Shown here in pieces: positions 26,674 through 33,828 of a DNA stretch of 64,000 nucleotides (positions within the stretch are counted from its first letter, which is position 1; each line of letters begins with the position of its first letter). The translations under genes were made by a program, and so were the position numbers. The stretch lies in assembly GCA_045546275.1 (NCBI GenBank), contig JAZQCM010000025.1:42132-106131 (forward strand), written 5' to 3'. Below the pieces are notes generated by a model. It searched no databases. It saw only the letters and a program-made list of their open reading frames with translations, and was not told where the DNA came from. This DNA is from RGIG1927 sp045546275. GTDB taxonomy: Bacteria; Bacillota; Clostridia; UMGS1883.

Positions 26674-26747
26674 TGGAGCGGGTGATGGGAGTCGAACCCA
26701 CCTAACCAGCTTGGAAGGCTGGAATTCTACCGATGAACTACACCCGC
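26674..26747 (-). tRNA. tRNA-Gly(TCC)
   Basis: The acceptor starts GCGGGTG, the anticodon stem CCAGC/GCTGG with loop CTTCCAA gives TCC, and CCA is encoded. It is the first gene of the operon, about 25 bases after the predicted transcription start. Confidence 0.95.
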
Positions 26748-26776
26748 AAATCACCCTTTTTTCAAGGACCTTTGTC

Positions 26777-26805
26777 ATTATAGCAAATAGTGGTGCCTTT
26801 GTCAA
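26777..26805 (-). promoter_or_regulatory. Consensus promoter of the five-tRNA operon
   Basis: Minus-strand TTGACA (26800-26805), 17-base spacer, TATAAT (26777-26782), with TGC directly before the -10 box. It matches both hexamers fully, as expected for a stable-RNA operon. Confidence 0.9.
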
Positions 26806-26826
26806 GCTATTTTAGTTAAAATTTTT

Positions 26827-26907
26827 TCATTTTTTTGTCCCTGCAAATAACCCCATAATTACCACACCTAAGAACGTTCCTGCCGAAAAAGTCAAAAAAT
26901 ATATCAA
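26827..26907 (-). CDS. Micro-protein resembling the DUF3789 family
   Basis: A 26-codon ORF with one hydrophobic segment; the product begins MIYFLTFSAGTFLGVVIMGL and ends FAGTKK. The glycine-rich transmembrane pattern and basic end resemble DUF3789-type small proteins common in Clostridia. The likely start is TTG at 26905-26907, because the ribosome binding site CGAGGTG (26914-26920) is six bases upstream; an ATG in another frame is only two bases from it. It lies between the glmS terminator and the tRNA promoter. Function is unknown. Confidence 0.5.
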   Translation of the reverse strand: MIYFLTFSAGTFLGVVIMGLFAGTKK

Positions 26908-26984
26908 ACATAACACCTCGTTATATTCTATTCCCTTATTGTATAATTGTTTCTTATTATCGGGAATTTTATGCGAATATTTGA

Positions 26985-27015
26985 AAAGCCTCCTGACTTG
27001 GTATCAGGAGGCTTT
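26985..27015 (-). terminator. Terminator of glmS
   Basis: AAAGCCTCCTGA (26985-26996) pairs with TCAGGAGGCTTT (27004-27015). Confidence 0.88.
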
Positions 27016-27019
27016 AAAA

Positions 27020-28810
27020 TTATTCTACTGTTACGCTCTTTGCCAGGTTTCTGGGTTTGTCAATGTCTCTTCCCTTGCAGAGCGCCGCATAGTATGCAAT
27101 ATACTGTGTGGGCACAACTGAAACAATAGGTGTGAGAAGCTCATGAACGTCACGGATAACAATCTTATCGTCATGAGATGAAAGCGACTGAGAAGAAATG
27201 GTAAGAGTTTTTGCACCTCTCGCCTTTACTTCTTTAATATTGCTTCTTGTGTTAAGGTTAATGTTTTCCTGTGTGATAACCGCTATAACAGGTGTGCCCT
27301 TTTCAATAAGAGCAATCGTGCCGTGCTTTAATTCGCCTGCGGCAAAGCCTTCTGCCTGAATGTAGGAAATTTCCTTAAGCTTTAACGCTGCCTCAAGGCA
27401 CACATAGTAGTCAACGCCACGACCAATGTAGAATGCGTTACGTGCTGTTTTAAGATACTTTTCAGCAAGGTATTTATAGGTTTCACTTTCGGAACATATT
27501 GTTTCAATAACGTTAGCAACCTTTGCAAGTTCATACTTAAGGTCCATGTCATAGTTTTCGGATGTGCAATAAGCTAAAATTGCTAAAACTGCAATCTGAG
27601 CGGTGTATGCCTTTGTGGATGCAACCGCAATTTCGGGGCCGGCATGAAGCAAAAGAGTGTGATTTGCTTCACGGGAAAGAGTTGAACCCTTTACGTTGGT
27701 GATGGTCAACGCCTTGTGACCCATTGCCTTAATTTTTACCATTACAGCTCTTGAATCGGCTGTTTCACCACTTTGAGAAATGAAAATAAAGAAAGGCTTT
27801 TCACTTAAGATAGGTGTGTTGTGAACAAATTCACTTGCAATGTAGGAATCGGTAGGCTTGCCTGCCATTTTTTCAATAAGCTGTTTGCCCACAAGCCCTG
27901 CATGATAGCTTGTTCCGCATGCGATAATGTAAACCTTGTCGCAATTGCGCATATCCTTAAGGATTGCATCGTCAACTGCAATTTCGCCCTCACGATTTGT
28001 GTATTCCTTAATAAGGCGACGGATAACCGCAGGCTGTTCTTCAATTTCCTTAATCATAAAGTGAGCATATGTGCCCTTTTCTGTGTCGGACAAGTCAAGC
28101 TCTGCACGGAAGGGTTCACGTTCAATGTGTCTGCCGTACTGAGTGTAAATTTCAACAGATTCCTTTGTTACAATAACATATTCCTTGTCGTGAATTTCAA
28201 AGAACATATTTGTGTTGGCAATCATAGCCATAGAGTCACTGCCAATCATGTTGAAGCCTTCGCCCTTGCCAATAAGAAGAGGAGACTTGTTCTTAACCGC
28301 ATAAAGCACATCGGGTGTTTCGCGGTCAATAATTGCAAGAGCGTAAGAGCCCTGGATTTCACTTATAAGATGGCGTATTGCCATGGGTGTGTCTTCGCCG
28401 GACTTAGTGAACTTATCCAAAAGCCACGCAATAATTTCAGTATCGGTTTCACTCTTGAAGTTTACATCCTTAAGATATTTGCTTCTTAAAAATTCTTCGT
28501 TTTCAACAATACCGTTATGTACAAGAACAAACCTTTCGCTCAAATGAGGATGTGCATTGTCCTCGGTGGGTTTGCCGTGTGTTGCCCAACGTGTGTGACC
28601 AATACCTCTTGTGCCCTGAATGTTTGTTCCGTTTTCAGTTTTCTGATAAAGATTTTCAAGCTTGCCGACAGCCTTTGAAATTGTGATTTCGTCACCGTTA
28701 CAAACCGCAATACCTGCGCTGTCGTAGCCACGATATTCAAGCTTTGAAAGACCTTCCAATAAAATAGGCGCAACCTGTTTTTCTCCGATATAACCAACTA
28801 TTCCGCACAT
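27020..28810 (-). CDS. glmS: Glutamine--fructose-6-phosphate aminotransferase (isomerizing)
   Basis: Makes glucosamine-6-phosphate from fructose-6-phosphate and glutamine, the first step toward peptidoglycan amino sugars. The 596-residue protein starts MCGIVGYIG, so Cys2 becomes the glutaminase nucleophile after methionine removal; this fixes the start at 28810 and not the in-frame TTG at 28831. Two SIS sugar-isomerase domains follow (IACGTSYHAG, FISQSGETADS; IGRGVDYYVCLEAALKLKEI), and it ends with KSVTVE. It begins one base after pcp stops, as the last gene of an operon. I see no glmS ribozyme upstream. Confidence 0.97.
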   Translation of the reverse strand: MCGIVGYIGEKQVAPILLEGLSKLEYRGYDSAGIAVCNGDEITISKAVGKLENLYQKTENGTNIQGTRGIGHTRWATHGKPTEDNAHPHLSERFVLVHNGIVENEEFLRSKYLKDVNFKSETDTEIIAWLLDKFTKSGEDTPMAIRHLISEIQGSYALAIIDRETPDVLYAVKNKSPLLIGKGEGFNMIGSDSMAMIANTNMFFEIHDKEYVIVTKESVEIYTQYGRHIEREPFRAELDLSDTEKGTYAHFMIKEIEEQPAVIRRLIKEYTNREGEIAVDDAILKDMRNCDKVYIIACGTSYHAGLVGKQLIEKMAGKPTDSYIASEFVHNTPILSEKPFFIFISQSGETADSRAVMVKIKAMGHKALTITNVKGSTLSREANHTLLLHAGPEIAVASTKAYTAQIAVLAILAYCTSENYDMDLKYELAKVANVIETICSESETYKYLAEKYLKTARNAFYIGRGVDYYVCLEAALKLKEISYIQAEGFAAGELKHGTIALIEKGTPVIAVITQENINLNTRSNIKEVKARGAKTLTISSQSLSSHDDKIVIRDVHELLTPIVSVVPTQYIAYYAALCKGRDIDKPRNLAKSVTVE

Positions 28811-28811
28811 A

Positions 28812-29426
28812 TTAATTATTCCTTTCAACAATAAATTTGCGTATACACTTTATAGCCTCAGTTACACACAAACCAAGTTTTTCTTTTTCAATAAAAAAGT
28901 TTGAGCTACCCTTATCCATGCAATAAGGCAAATGGATAAAAACTGCCTTAATGTTCTTTTTTTCCATTTCCGCACGTCTTAAAACAGTGTAGAGCATGCT
29001 GTTGCACACAAAAGCGCCTGCAAATGCACTTTCACCACAGGGATACCCAATAGCATTTATGCTTTGCACAATGCTTTTAACAGGAAGCGTTGAAAAATAC
29101 GCCGCTTTCCCATCTTCAAAAAGCTTTTCGCCCAAAAGTACATTGCCGTTATTGTCGGGCATTTGTGCCAAAGCATAGTTTATTCCCACGTTTTCAACGG
29201 ATATTTCCTTCCGCCCCCCTGCCTGACCTAACATGATAATACAATCATCACCGTTTTCAACAGCATAGTCAAATGCAATACGGGCACACTCCTTGTAAAC
29301 TGTAGGAACCACTTTCTTATCTATTATAACATCTTCCACTCGCTGAGGCAAGAGATTTAACACAATTTCCGAGGAATTTGTGTCCTCACCGCCAAAGGGG
29401 TCAAAGGCAGTAACTAAAAATCTCAT
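28812..29426 (-). CDS. pcp: Pyroglutamyl-peptidase I
   Basis: Removes N-terminal pyroglutamate from peptides in the cytoplasm. The 204-residue length is normal for the family. The catalytic triad is visible: Glu within GGRKEISVENVGIN, Cys within GAFVCNSMLY and His within AVFIHLPY. The N-terminus LVTAFDPFGGEDTN is the conserved family start. Its ATG overlaps the perR stop as ATGA, so it is coupled to that regulator. Confidence 0.94.
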   Translation of the reverse strand: MRFLVTAFDPFGGEDTNSSEIVLNLLPQRVEDVIIDKKVVPTVYKECARIAFDYAVENGDDCIIMLGQAGGRKEISVENVGINYALAQMPDNNGNVLLGEKLFEDGKAAYFSTLPVKSIVQSINAIGYPCGESAFAGAFVCNSMLYTVLRRAEMEKKNIKAVFIHLPYCMDKGSSNFFIEKEKLGLCVTEAIKCIRKFIVERNN

Positions 29427-29806
29427 GCCTTACCTCCACACTTTGAGCACACACCAAAGAGGGATATATCGCATTTGTCAACCTTATAGCCTGTTTTTTC
29501 AAGTTTTTTCACCACAGCACTTTCGTCCTCGGGAAAAATGTCAAATAAGCCGTTGCACTCAGAACACAAAAAATGGTAATGCTCGTGCATGTTTGCATCA
29601 AACCTGGAGGAGTTATCGGTATAAATTTCTCTTGCCATTCCCGCATCAATCATGCATCTTAAATTGCGGTAAACTGTTGCCAGCGACACATGAGGAAATT
29701 CCTTTCGCATTTCTTCATACACCCACTCAGCGGTGGGATGAGTGTCAGTTGATTGAAGAATTTTAATCACCGCATCTCTCTGCTTACTGTTTTTCACCAT
29801 TGCCAT
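29423..29806 (-). CDS. perR: PerR-like peroxide-sensing Fur-family repressor
   Basis: A 127-residue Fur-family regulator. An N-terminal winged helix (PTAEWVYEEMRKEFPHVSLA, then TVYRNL) precedes the dimerisation domain. The structural zinc site is CSEC...CSKC. Regulatory metal ligands lie in RFDANMHEHYHF, and the Asp in GLFDIFPED occupies the position where PerR has Asp and Fur has Glu, which favours PerR. It would sense peroxide through metal-catalysed histidine oxidation. AGGAGG lies seven bases before the ATG. It follows the flavodoxin gene by 14 bases. Confidence 0.85.
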   Translation of the reverse strand: MAMVKNSKQRDAVIKILQSTDTHPTAEWVYEEMRKEFPHVSLATVYRNLRCMIDAGMAREIYTDNSSRFDANMHEHYHFLCSECNGLFDIFPEDESAVVKKLEKTGYKVDKCDISLFGVCSKCGGKA

Positions 29807-29820
29807 AAAATCGCCTCCTT

Positions 29821-30348
29821 TTATCCTTTAACGTATTCAACCAGGTCTTTTATTGCTTCTTTATCGGAAAAATCGCCGTCTGCATCGCAAAGGTCAATAA
29901 GCATTTTTTCCATTTCTGTGGGGTTTTCCTTCCCCTGCATAATCTTTTTCAAGGTTTTAAGAGCAGTCCTATGTACCAACGACAATTCCTCCAAAACCAT
30001 TTTTCCCGGATAATTAAAAATTTTAATTTTTTCGGCAGTTTCTTTTGTAAAGTTCTTTTCCACAACCATTTTGTCGTAATACTCCCTGCAGTCAGAAGGA
30101 GTGAGTCCTGTTGTGTAAACCACAAGCTTTTTGCCTTTTAATTTGTCTATATTTTTTGCAATTAAGCTCACGCCGTTTATAACCTCAGCGTACAAGCCAC
30201 CACCATAAATAATTGTGTCATATTCCAAAAGGTCTTCTATTTTTGTTTCTTTAGCGTTTTTAATGTCGCAATCAAGCTCGTCTTTTATCCATTGGGCATA
30301 GGTCATTGTTGAGCCGTATTTTGTTTTGTATACCACAACTGTTTTCAT
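29821..30348 (-). CDS. Flavodoxin-domain protein
   Basis: A 175-residue flavoprotein candidate. The FMN phosphate loop is VVYKTKYGSTMTYAQWI near the N-terminus, and IIYGGGLYAEVINGV forms the second flavin loop, as in the Flavodoxin_5 group that includes HemG-like proteins. The ATG at 30348 is preceded by GGGAGG; the reading frame remains open further upstream but lacks a ribosome binding site. It heads the operon with perR, pcp and glmS, so a redox or oxidative-stress role beside PerR is plausible. Confidence 0.8.
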   Translation of the reverse strand: MKTVVVYKTKYGSTMTYAQWIKDELDCDIKNAKETKIEDLLEYDTIIYGGGLYAEVINGVSLIAKNIDKLKGKKLVVYTTGLTPSDCREYYDKMVVEKNFTKETAEKIKIFNYPGKMVLEELSLVHRTALKTLKKIMQGKENPTEMEKMLIDLCDADGDFSDKEAIKDLVEYVKG

Positions 30349-30378
30349 TTTTTGTTTCCTCCCTAATTCTACGATTTT

Positions 30379-30407
30379 ATTATAGCATAGTGTTAAGCCG
30401 ATTTCAA
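30379..30407 (-). promoter_or_regulatory. Promoter of the flavodoxin-perR-pcp-glmS operon
   Basis: Minus-strand TTGAAA (30402-30407), 17-base spacer, TATAAT (30379-30384) with TGC before the -10. It lies back to back with the plus-strand promoter at 30441-30469. No clear Per-box palindrome was seen. Confidence 0.78.
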
Positions 30408-30440
30408 CAACAAAATGATAAATATTATCATTTTTACTTT

Positions 30441-30469
30441 TTGACATTTATGTAAATTTAAAGTATAAT
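30441..30469 (+). promoter_or_regulatory. Consensus promoter of the ComEC-like / radical SAM operon
   Basis: TTGACA (30441-30446), 17-base spacer, TATAAT (30464-30469). The predicted transcription start is only about ten bases before the TTG start codon, leaving just the ribosome binding site as leader. Confidence 0.85.
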
Positions 30470-30487
30470 AACCTTGAGGTGATACTC

Positions 30488-31360
30488 TTGAAAAAAAATC
30501 ATTCATTTTCTTTTGTTATTGTTGTTATTATAATAGTTTCAGCATTTTTAGCGTACATAAAAACTGCACCTGAAAAATTTTCGCCAAAGCCACACGAAGA
30601 AGGAGTTTTAAGTGTTCACTATCTTGACGTGGGTCAGGCGGACTGCAGTCTTATTCTTTTACCCAACGGGCAAACCATGGTAATTGATGCAGGCAACAAT
30701 GACGATGATTATTTTATAAAAAACTATCTCAATTCACTTAATATTACAACAATTGACTACCTTGTGGGCTCACATCCCCACGAGGACCACATAGGTTCAC
30801 TTGACACTTTAATCAATACATATGACGTGAAAAAGGTTTATATGCCCGACGCATATGCTGACTCGGGAAGCTACCGAGGGGTGCAAAGAGCGTTGAAAAA
30901 GAAAAACATAAAACCAATAATCACCACCGATGAAACAGTTATTTTTTCCGATGATGAGCTTTTAATTGAAGCCGTTGCACCCTGCTTTAATTACGAGGAT
31001 TTAAACAACCAAAGCATTGTTATCCGCCTTGTGTACAAAGATTCCTCCTTCCTTTTCCCTGCCGATGCGGAAGCGGAGAGCGAATACGACATTGAAAAGA
31101 ATGTGTCTGCCCATGTTTTAAAGGTTTCCCATCACGGCTCATCAACTTCAACCACACAAAGCTTTTTAAAGCGTGTTGACCCAATGTACGCAGTTATTTC
31201 CTGTGGTGAAAATAACGACTACGGCCATCCCCATTGGGAAACCATGGAAAAGCTTGAAAATGACGACATAACCATTTTCCGCACAGACAAAAACGGCACA
31301 ATAATTTGCGTAACTTCAGGCAAAGGCCCTAAGGACTATAGGTGGGTGACAGAAAAATGA
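30488..31360 (+). CDS. Membrane-anchored ComEC/Rec2-like metallo-hydrolase
   Basis: A 290-residue protein with one N-terminal membrane segment (about residues 6-24) and an extracytoplasmic metallo-beta-lactamase fold. Metal-binding motifs are SHPHEDHIG, the DAG in MVIDAGNN, FPADAEAE and VSHHGSSTST. It matches the stand-alone ComEC C-terminal domain family, thought to be extracellular nucleases or hydrolases; it lacks the ComEC membrane channel. The start is the TTG at 30488, chosen because GAGGTGAT is five bases upstream. Its stop overlaps the next ATG as ATGA. Confidence 0.82.
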   Translation: MKKNHSFSFVIVVIIIVSAFLAYIKTAPEKFSPKPHEEGVLSVHYLDVGQADCSLILLPNGQTMVIDAGNNDDDYFIKNYLNSLNITTIDYLVGSHPHEDHIGSLDTLINTYDVKKVYMPDAYADSGSYRGVQRALKKKNIKPIITTDETVIFSDDELLIEAVAPCFNYEDLNNQSIVIRLVYKDSSFLFPADAEAESEYDIEKNVSAHVLKVSHHGSSTSTTQSFLKRVDPMYAVISCGENNDYGHPHWETMEKLENDDITIFRTDKNGTIICVTSGKGPKDYRWVTEK

Positions 31361-32247
31361 TGGATTTATATAACGCTTGCACCCTTTGCCCTCGTGAATG
31401 CAAGGTGAACAGGTTTGAAAAATCGGGCTTTTGCGGTGAAGGTGCAACACTTAATCTCACCCGTGCATCTCTTCACAAGTGGGAAGAGCCTTGCATTTCG
31501 GGCGAAAACGGCTCGGGCACGGTGTTTTTCCGCGGATGCAATTTAAAATGCATTTATTGCCAGAACTATTCAATTGCCCACAACCGGGGCGGTAAATGTG
31601 TTTTGGGGTCCGACTTTGTAAATATATGCTTAAACCTTCAAAAAATGGGAGCACACAACATTAACCTTGTAACCCCCACTCACTTTGTGCCTCATATTAT
31701 TGAGGGGATAAAAGAAGCACGTGAACAGGGACTTTGTATACCTGTTGTTTACAACACCTCCGGCTATGAAAAGAGGGACACAATTAAGCTTCTTAAAAAC
31801 ACGGTGGATGTTTTCTTAACGGATTTTAAGTACATAAAAAAAGAAACGGCAGTAAAATACTCTGCCGCTGAAAACTATGTTGATTGTGCAAAAGCTTCAC
31901 TTTCCGAAATGGTTAAAATTGCACCAACGCCTATAGTTGAAAATGGTCTCATGAAAAAAGGTGTGATTGTGAGGGTGCTGCTTCTTCCCGACCATTTAAT
32001 TGAAACAAAAATGATTGTAAAATACCTTTACGAAACCTATGGCGATAACATTTACATAAGCCTTATGAATCAGTACACCCCCATAAAAAAGCATAAATAC
32101 GAAAACTTAAACCGCACAGTTACCGATTATGAATACAAATCATTAACAGACTACGCTGTAAGCTTAGGGGTAAAAAACGCCTTTATTCAAAAAGGCAACA
32201 CTGCAAAGGAAAGCTTTATCCCCGAGTTTGATTTAACAGGGATATAA
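31357..32247 (+). CDS. Radical SAM protein, PflA-like
   Basis: A 296-residue radical SAM enzyme. The SAM-cluster motif is FRGCNLKCIYCQNY (CxxxCxxC), preceded by an N-terminal cysteine group (ACTLCPRECKVNR...GFCGEG) typical of the COG1313 proteins annotated as pyruvate formate-lyase activating enzyme homologues. The true substrate is unknown, and no glycyl-radical enzyme is nearby. The ATG at 31357 overlaps the stop of the ComEC-like gene, so it is the second gene of that operon, which ends at the shared terminator 32251-32279. Confidence 0.82.
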   Translation: MMDLYNACTLCPRECKVNRFEKSGFCGEGATLNLTRASLHKWEEPCISGENGSGTVFFRGCNLKCIYCQNYSIAHNRGGKCVLGSDFVNICLNLQKMGAHNINLVTPTHFVPHIIEGIKEAREQGLCIPVVYNTSGYEKRDTIKLLKNTVDVFLTDFKYIKKETAVKYSAAENYVDCAKASLSEMVKIAPTPIVENGLMKKGVIVRVLLLPDHLIETKMIVKYLYETYGDNIYISLMNQYTPIKKHKYENLNRTVTDYEYKSLTDYAVSLGVKNAFIQKGNTAKESFIPEFDLTGI

Positions 32248-32250
32248 CCA

Positions 32251-32279
32251 AAAAACCGCTGAATTATTCAGCGGTTTTT
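32251..32279. terminator. Bidirectional terminator between convergent genes
   Basis: AAAAACCGCTGAA (32251-32263) pairs with TTCAGCGGTTTTT (32267-32279). It has a T run on both strands and serves the radical SAM gene and the convergent ribbon-helix-helix gene. Confidence 0.88.
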
Positions 32280-32440
32280 ACTATTTCACCATGTTCTTTT
32301 TCAAAATCGGCAATTCTCTTTTTTATCATTTGCTCAAGCTCTTTATTCTTCGTTCTGCCCTCATATTCTGCAATATAGCCAAGCTTCTGCAACAAAGTTG
32401 GGTTTATTCTCAATGTGTATCTCGCCAATATATCCTTCAT
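32264..32440 (-). CDS. Ribbon-helix-helix (Arc-like) DNA-binding protein
   Basis: A 58-residue protein. The short beta strand ARYTLRINPTLLQKL, the turn YEGRT and a second helix NKELEQMIKKRI fit the ribbon-helix-helix fold of Arc/MetJ-type repressors, which bind DNA as dimers. The ATG at 32440 follows GGAGGCG. It faces away from the broken gene at 32544. The intergenic region contains GACGC repeats (32503-32521) that could be its operator. No toxin gene is adjacent. Confidence 0.72.
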   Translation of the reverse strand: MKDILARYTLRINPTLLQKLGYIAEYEGRTKNKELEQMIKKRIADFEKEHGEIVKTAE

Positions 32441-32543
32441 TTTGACGCCTCCAAGAATAATTATTGACATAATTATATCGTCACATTATAATTAAAAGTA
32501 CAAATGACGCATTTTTGACGCAATATTTTTTGGAGGTGTAATT

Positions 32544-32937
32544 ATGACTTGCACATTTTTCGGACACCATGACTCATCGATTTTACTCAAAGAAAAACTC
32601 GAATGCAAAATAGACTTGTTTATAAAAGAAAAAAGTGTTACCCATTTCTATGTGGGAAATCATGGCAATTTTGACAAAATGGCTTTACAATGCATATTAA
32701 AGCTTAAGGAAAAGTATTCTTTTATTACCATATATACCTAAAGAACAAATGAATCATCCAACGATTTATCCCGAAGGAATAGAACACACACCTAAAAGAT
32801 TTGCAATATGTTTCAGAAACAAATGGATGATTAATCATTCTGATTATGTTATCTCGCATATCACACGTAATTTCGGTGGCGCATATCAATTCGTTACCTA
32901 TGCTGAAAAACGAGGAAAAACAGTTATTAACATATAA
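32544..32937 (+). pseudogene. Broken SLOG/DUF1273-like gene
   Basis: Two plus-strand pieces form one interrupted protein. The first (32544-32741) begins MTCTFFGHHDS and contains VTHFYVGNHGNFDKMAL; the second continues in a different frame up to 32937 with PKEQMNHPTIYPEGIEHTP, RFAICFRNKWMINHSDYVIS and GGAYQFVTYAEKRGKTVINI. Together they match the order of motifs in the short SLOG-type family common in Clostridia (nucleotide-binding Rossmann-like proteins). The break falls near 32722-32740, where the usual LAY(L/I)P region is missing its first residues, suggesting a small out-of-frame deletion rather than a homopolymer error. GGAGGTG precedes the start. Confidence 0.72.
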
Positions 32938-32939
32938 TT

Positions 32940-33707
32940 TCACACATACTTCCGCATGTGCTTAATTGCACTTTTTTCAAGTCTCGACACCTGTGCCTGG
33001 CTTATGCCGATTTCTTCGGCAACCTCGGTTTGTGTTCTGCCACGAAAAAACCTGAGGTCAAGTATTTGCTTTTCCTTTTCGTTCAAATGCTCCATAGCTT
33101 CCTTTAAAACAATGTGCTCAATCCATTCTTCGTCATTTTTTTCGTCGGAGAGCTGGTCCATCACAAAAACTGCATCGCCGCCGTCGTGATACACAGGCTC
33201 AAAAAGGCTTATTGGCTCACTTATGGCATCCAATGCAAAAACAATTTCTTCCTTTGGTTTTTCCAGCTCTTTTGCAATTTCTTCAATGGTAGGCTCTTTG
33301 CCGTTAAGGTTTGTGAGCCTTTCTTTAATGGAAAGTGCTCTGTAGGCTGTGTCACGAAGCGAGCGTGAAACACGGATTGAATTGTAATCACGGAGGTAGC
33401 GTTTTATTTCGCCTATTATCATGGGCACTGCATAGGTTGAAAACTGAACCCCCTGCTCTGTGTCGAAATTGTCAAGTGCTTTTATGAGCCCTATGCACCC
33501 CACCTGAAACAAGTCGTCGGGGTTTTCCCCACGGGAGGAAAACCGCCCTGTAATACTTAAAACAAGCCTTAAATTTCCGTTGATAAATTCCTCCCTTGCC
33601 TGTTTGTCGCCGTTTTTTATCCTTACAAAAAGTGCTTCCTTTTCCTTGGCTGAAAGCACCGGTAGTTTTGATGTATTAACACCACATAGTTGTACTTTAT
33701 TAATCAT
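32940..33707 (-). CDS. sigG: Forespore RNA polymerase sigma factor SigG
   Basis: Sigma-G directs late forespore gene expression. The 255-residue protein has the N-terminal signature INKVQLCGVNTSKLPVL that distinguishes SigG from SigF, region 2 (NLRLVLSITGRF, DDLFQVGCIGLIKALDNFD, QFSTYAVPMIIGEIKRYLRD), region 3, and region 4 (EIGISQAQVSRLEKSAIKHM). The ATG at 33707 follows GGAGG. That ribosome binding site is buried in a long hairpin (33711-33754). No spoIIA or spoIIG genes are adjacent; rarA lies upstream. It is direct evidence that the organism sporulates or descends from spore formers. Confidence 0.95.
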   Translation of the reverse strand: MINKVQLCGVNTSKLPVLSAKEKEALFVRIKNGDKQAREEFINGNLRLVLSITGRFSSRGENPDDLFQVGCIGLIKALDNFDTEQGVQFSTYAVPMIIGEIKRYLRDYNSIRVSRSLRDTAYRALSIKERLTNLNGKEPTIEEIAKELEKPKEEIVFALDAISEPISLFEPVYHDGGDAVFVMDQLSDEKNDEEWIEHIVLKEAMEHLNEKEKQILDLRFFRGRTQTEVAEEIGISQAQVSRLEKSAIKHMRKYV

Positions 33708-33710
33708 AAA

Positions 33711-33754
33711 ATCCTCCAAAAGAAAGATATATTAAAATCTTTCCCTTGGAGGAT
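33711..33754 (-). promoter_or_regulatory. Hairpin sequestering the sigG ribosome binding site
   Basis: In the sigG mRNA sense, an 18-base 5' arm (33737-33754) pairs over its whole length with the 3' arm (33711-33728), with two G-U pairs and an 8-base loop. The 3' arm contains the GGAGG ribosome binding site, and the ATG starts four bases later. On the opposite strand the same two positions would be A-C mismatches, so the minus-strand RNA is the better-paired one. Confidence 0.75.
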
Positions 33755-33785
33755 TTTTTTATGCTATTTATTGTTTTTAATATTT

Positions 33786-33828
33786 TCCAGTCGCCTTCGG
33801 GGACCGCTTGCGGTGGATGAGGTTCTGA
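33786..33828. repeat. Possible degenerate dispersed repeat
   Basis: A GC-rich patch in AT-rich surroundings contains the small palindrome ACCGCTTGCGGT (33803-33814). It resembles degenerate dispersed palindromes seen after genes in Clostridia, but no second copy occurs in this window. Confidence 0.3.

Noticed and set aside
28811..28900. glmS ribozyme upstream of glmS.
   Set aside because: The ATG follows the pcp stop by one base and the upstream sequence is pcp coding sequence, so there is no room for the ribozyme.
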